Assembly (NCBI GenBank): GCA_023258935.1
Contig: JAHFRG010000084.1
Span: 1 to 6,366 of the forward strand
Length of the DNA: 6,366 nt
Source of the DNA: Betaproteobacteria bacterium
GTDB taxonomy: Bacteria; Pseudomonadota; Gammaproteobacteria; Burkholderiales; JAHFRG01
Direction of reading: 5' to 3'
Shown here: piece after piece, positions 5,114 to 6,366 of the stretch
Layout of the letters: each line of letters opens with the position of its first letter
Position numbering within the stretch: the stretch's first letter is position 1
The notes under the pieces: model-generated
Database searches by the model: none
Seen by the model: only the letters and a program-made list of their open reading frames with translations
Told to the model about the DNA's origin: nothing
Made by a program: the position numbers and the translations under genes

Positions 5114-6366
5114 ATGGATATTCTCGACATCAAAGCTTATATGCAGGGCGTTGGACGCGAAGCGCGCGCTGCCTCCCGTTTAATGGCCCGCGCCGACACC
5201 AAATCCAAAAACAAGGCGCTTACGGCTATGGCGCAGGCGATACGGCGCGAAGCTAAGAGCCTGCTCGCAGCAAACAGCAAGGATATGGAGTCTGCGCGCG
5301 CTAACAAGCTGGATGACGCGCTGCTGGACCGTCTTACACTCACGGCAAGAGACATCGACAGCATGGCAGAAGGCCTGCTGCAAATTGTGCAGCTGCCCGA
5401 CCCGGTGGGCGAAATCAGCGGGCTCAGCTACCGCCCTTCAGGAATCCAGGTCGGTAAAATGCGCGTCCCGCTTGGAGTCGTGGGCATTATTTATGAAGCG
5501 CGCCCCAACGTCACCGCGGATGCGGCCGGGCTGTGCCTCAAGGCCGGGAACGCAGCAATTCTGCGCGGAGGATCGGAAGCGATGTATTCCAACCAGGCCA
5601 TTGCCGCACTGGTGCGCGAAGGATTAAGAACAGCGGGGCTGCCGGAAACCTCAGTGCAGGTGATTGAAACCACCGACCGCGCCGCCGTAGGTGAATTGGT
5701 GACGATGAAGGATTACGTGGATGTCATCGTTCCGCGCGGCGGCAAGAGTCTGATTGAGCGCATCTCGAGTGAAGCGCGCATTCCAGTCATCAAGCATCTG
5801 CATGGCGTGTGTCATGTCTATATTGACGACAAGGCCGACTTGGACAAGGCGGTGCGCATCGCCGATAACGCCAAGACACAGCGCTATGGCACCTGCAACA
5901 CCATGGAAACGCTGCTGGTGGCGGAAACAATTGCGCCCAAGGTGCTGCCGAAGCTGTGCAAGATTTATCTGGAAAAAGGCGTCGAATTGCGCGGCGATCA
6001 AGCCTCGCGCGTTCTGGTGCCGCAAATGGAAGCGGCGACCGAGGAAGACTGGTATACCGAATATCTTGCCCCGATCTTAAGCGTGCGCGTGGTGAAAAAT
6101 CTCGACCAGGCGATTGAGCACATCGCCACTTACGGTTCGCAACATACTGATGCCATCGTCACAGAAGACTACGGCCATGCCATGCGTTTCCTGCGCGAAG
6201 TAGATTCAAGTTCGGTAATGGTCAACGCCTCGACCCGATTTGCCGACGGTTTTGAATACGGGCTGGGCGCGGAAATCGGCATTTCCACCGACAAATTCCA
6301 CGCTCGCGGCCCGGTTGGGCTGGAAGGGCTCACTTCGCAGAAATTCATCGTGCTCGGCGACGGTCA
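5114..6366 (+). CDS. proA: Glutamate-5-semialdehyde dehydrogenase (gamma-glutamyl phosphate reductase), last codons beyond window
   Basis: Second step of proline biosynthesis: NADPH-dependent reduction of glutamyl 5-phosphate to glutamate 5-semialdehyde in the cytoplasm. 417 codons are present with no stop before the edge; the family is about 415-425 residues, so only a few are missing. Seen in order: MRVPLGVVGIIYEARPNVT (cofactor-domain start), LKAGNAAILRGGSEA, the VIVPRGGKSLIERI segment, the IPVIKHLHGVCHVYID strand, then NAKTQRYGTCNTMETLLV with catalytic C261. VKNLDQAIEHIATYGSQHTD (from V327) fits the family signature, and NASTRFADGFEYGLGAEIGI with GPVGLEGLTSQKF closes the fold. The ATG at 5114 lies 2 bases after the holA stop; the only nearby purine run is GGGG around 5094-5097, so translation is probably coupled. 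The partner kinase gene proB is not in the window. It belongs to the ALDH-like superfamily, but C261 in this context is specific to ProA. Confidence 0.96.
   Translation, partial: MDILDIKAYMQGVGREARAASRLMARADTKSKNKALTAMAQAIRREAKSLLAANSKDMESARANKLDDALLDRLTLTARDIDSMAEGLLQIVQLPDPVGEISGLSYRPSGIQVGKMRVPLGVVGIIYEARPNVTADAAGLCLKAGNAAILRGGSEAMYSNQAIAALVREGLRTAGLPETSVQVIETTDRAAVGELVTMKDYVDVIVPRGGKSLIERISSEARIPVIKHLHGVCHVYIDDKADLDKAVRIADNAKTQRYGTCNTMETLLVAETIAPKVLPKLCKIYLEKGVELRGDQASRVLVPQMEAATEEDWYTEYLAPILSVRVVKNLDQAIEHIATYGSQHTDAIVTEDYGHAMRFLREVDSSSVMVNASTRFADGFEYGLGAEIGISTDKFHARGPVGLEGLTSQKFIVLGDG

Larger units (their letters stand above)
876..6366 (+). other. Inferred leuS-lptE-holA-proA operon
   Basis: Four genes in one direction are separated by 2, 14 and 2 bases, with no internal terminator and no convincing internal promoter seen. 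Only leuS has a recognisable, though weak, ribosome-binding site of its own, which fits translational coupling downstream. In many betaproteobacteria this order continues into nadD and its neighbours; whether it does so here lies outside the window. Confidence 0.75.

Noticed and set aside
5754..6080. Plus-strand open frame of 108 codons overlapping proA in another frame
   Set aside because: The proA frame is continuous across it with catalytic C261 and the family signature; the alternative product is Arg- and Trp-rich in a way typical of a shifted frame.
1..6366. A novel accessory, defence or mobile system
   Set aside because: All sizeable coding space belongs to five well-known housekeeping or metabolic genes in familiar order; there are no long repeats, integrase or transposase motifs, or atypical gene islands.

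Overview
The window looks like ordinary chromosomal DNA from a betaproteobacterium, most likely an autotroph of the Nitrosomonadales type (ammonia, sulfur or iron oxidisers). Two observations suggest this. The rightward gene order leuS-lptE-holA-proA is characteristic of betaproteobacterial housekeeping loci. The leftward gene is a Calvin-cycle type phosphoribulokinase, closer in its IHRD and ILRRM segments to CbbP of autotrophs than to the orphan PrkB of enterics (compared from memory). Taxonomy below class is inference.

Layout: positions 1-631 (minus strand) hold the first 210 codons of phosphoribulokinase, whose 3' end lies beyond the left edge. Positions 632-916 are a divergent intergenic region of two parts. 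The part near phosphoribulokinase is AT-rich and carries a candidate sigma-70 promoter, a CATTAT direct repeat and a strong Shine-Dalgarno. The part near leuS is more GC-rich and carries a perfect TATAAT -10 box, plus what may be the decayed tail of a lost minus-strand gene ending in three tandem stops. Positions 917-3571 are leuS, 3574-4071 lptE, 4086-5111 holA, and 5114-6366 proA, which lacks only its last few codons at the right edge.

The four rightward genes are separated by 2, 14 and 2 bases with no convincing terminator between them, so they are very probably one transcript driven from upstream of leuS. Their products serve unrelated core functions: tRNA-Leu charging, outer-membrane LPS assembly, DNA polymerase III clamp loading, and proline biosynthesis. 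The grouping is conserved housekeeping synteny rather than a pathway.

No mobile element, CRISPR array, RNA gene, toxin-antitoxin pair or defence system was found, and I see no good case for an undescribed system. The points worth a second look are small: a TMSKS variant of the LeuRS KMSKS loop, the possible gene remnant with its triple stop, a GC hairpin before a holA start that lacks a Shine-Dalgarno, a dnaX-like slippery run inside leuS, and short repeats in the divergent control region.
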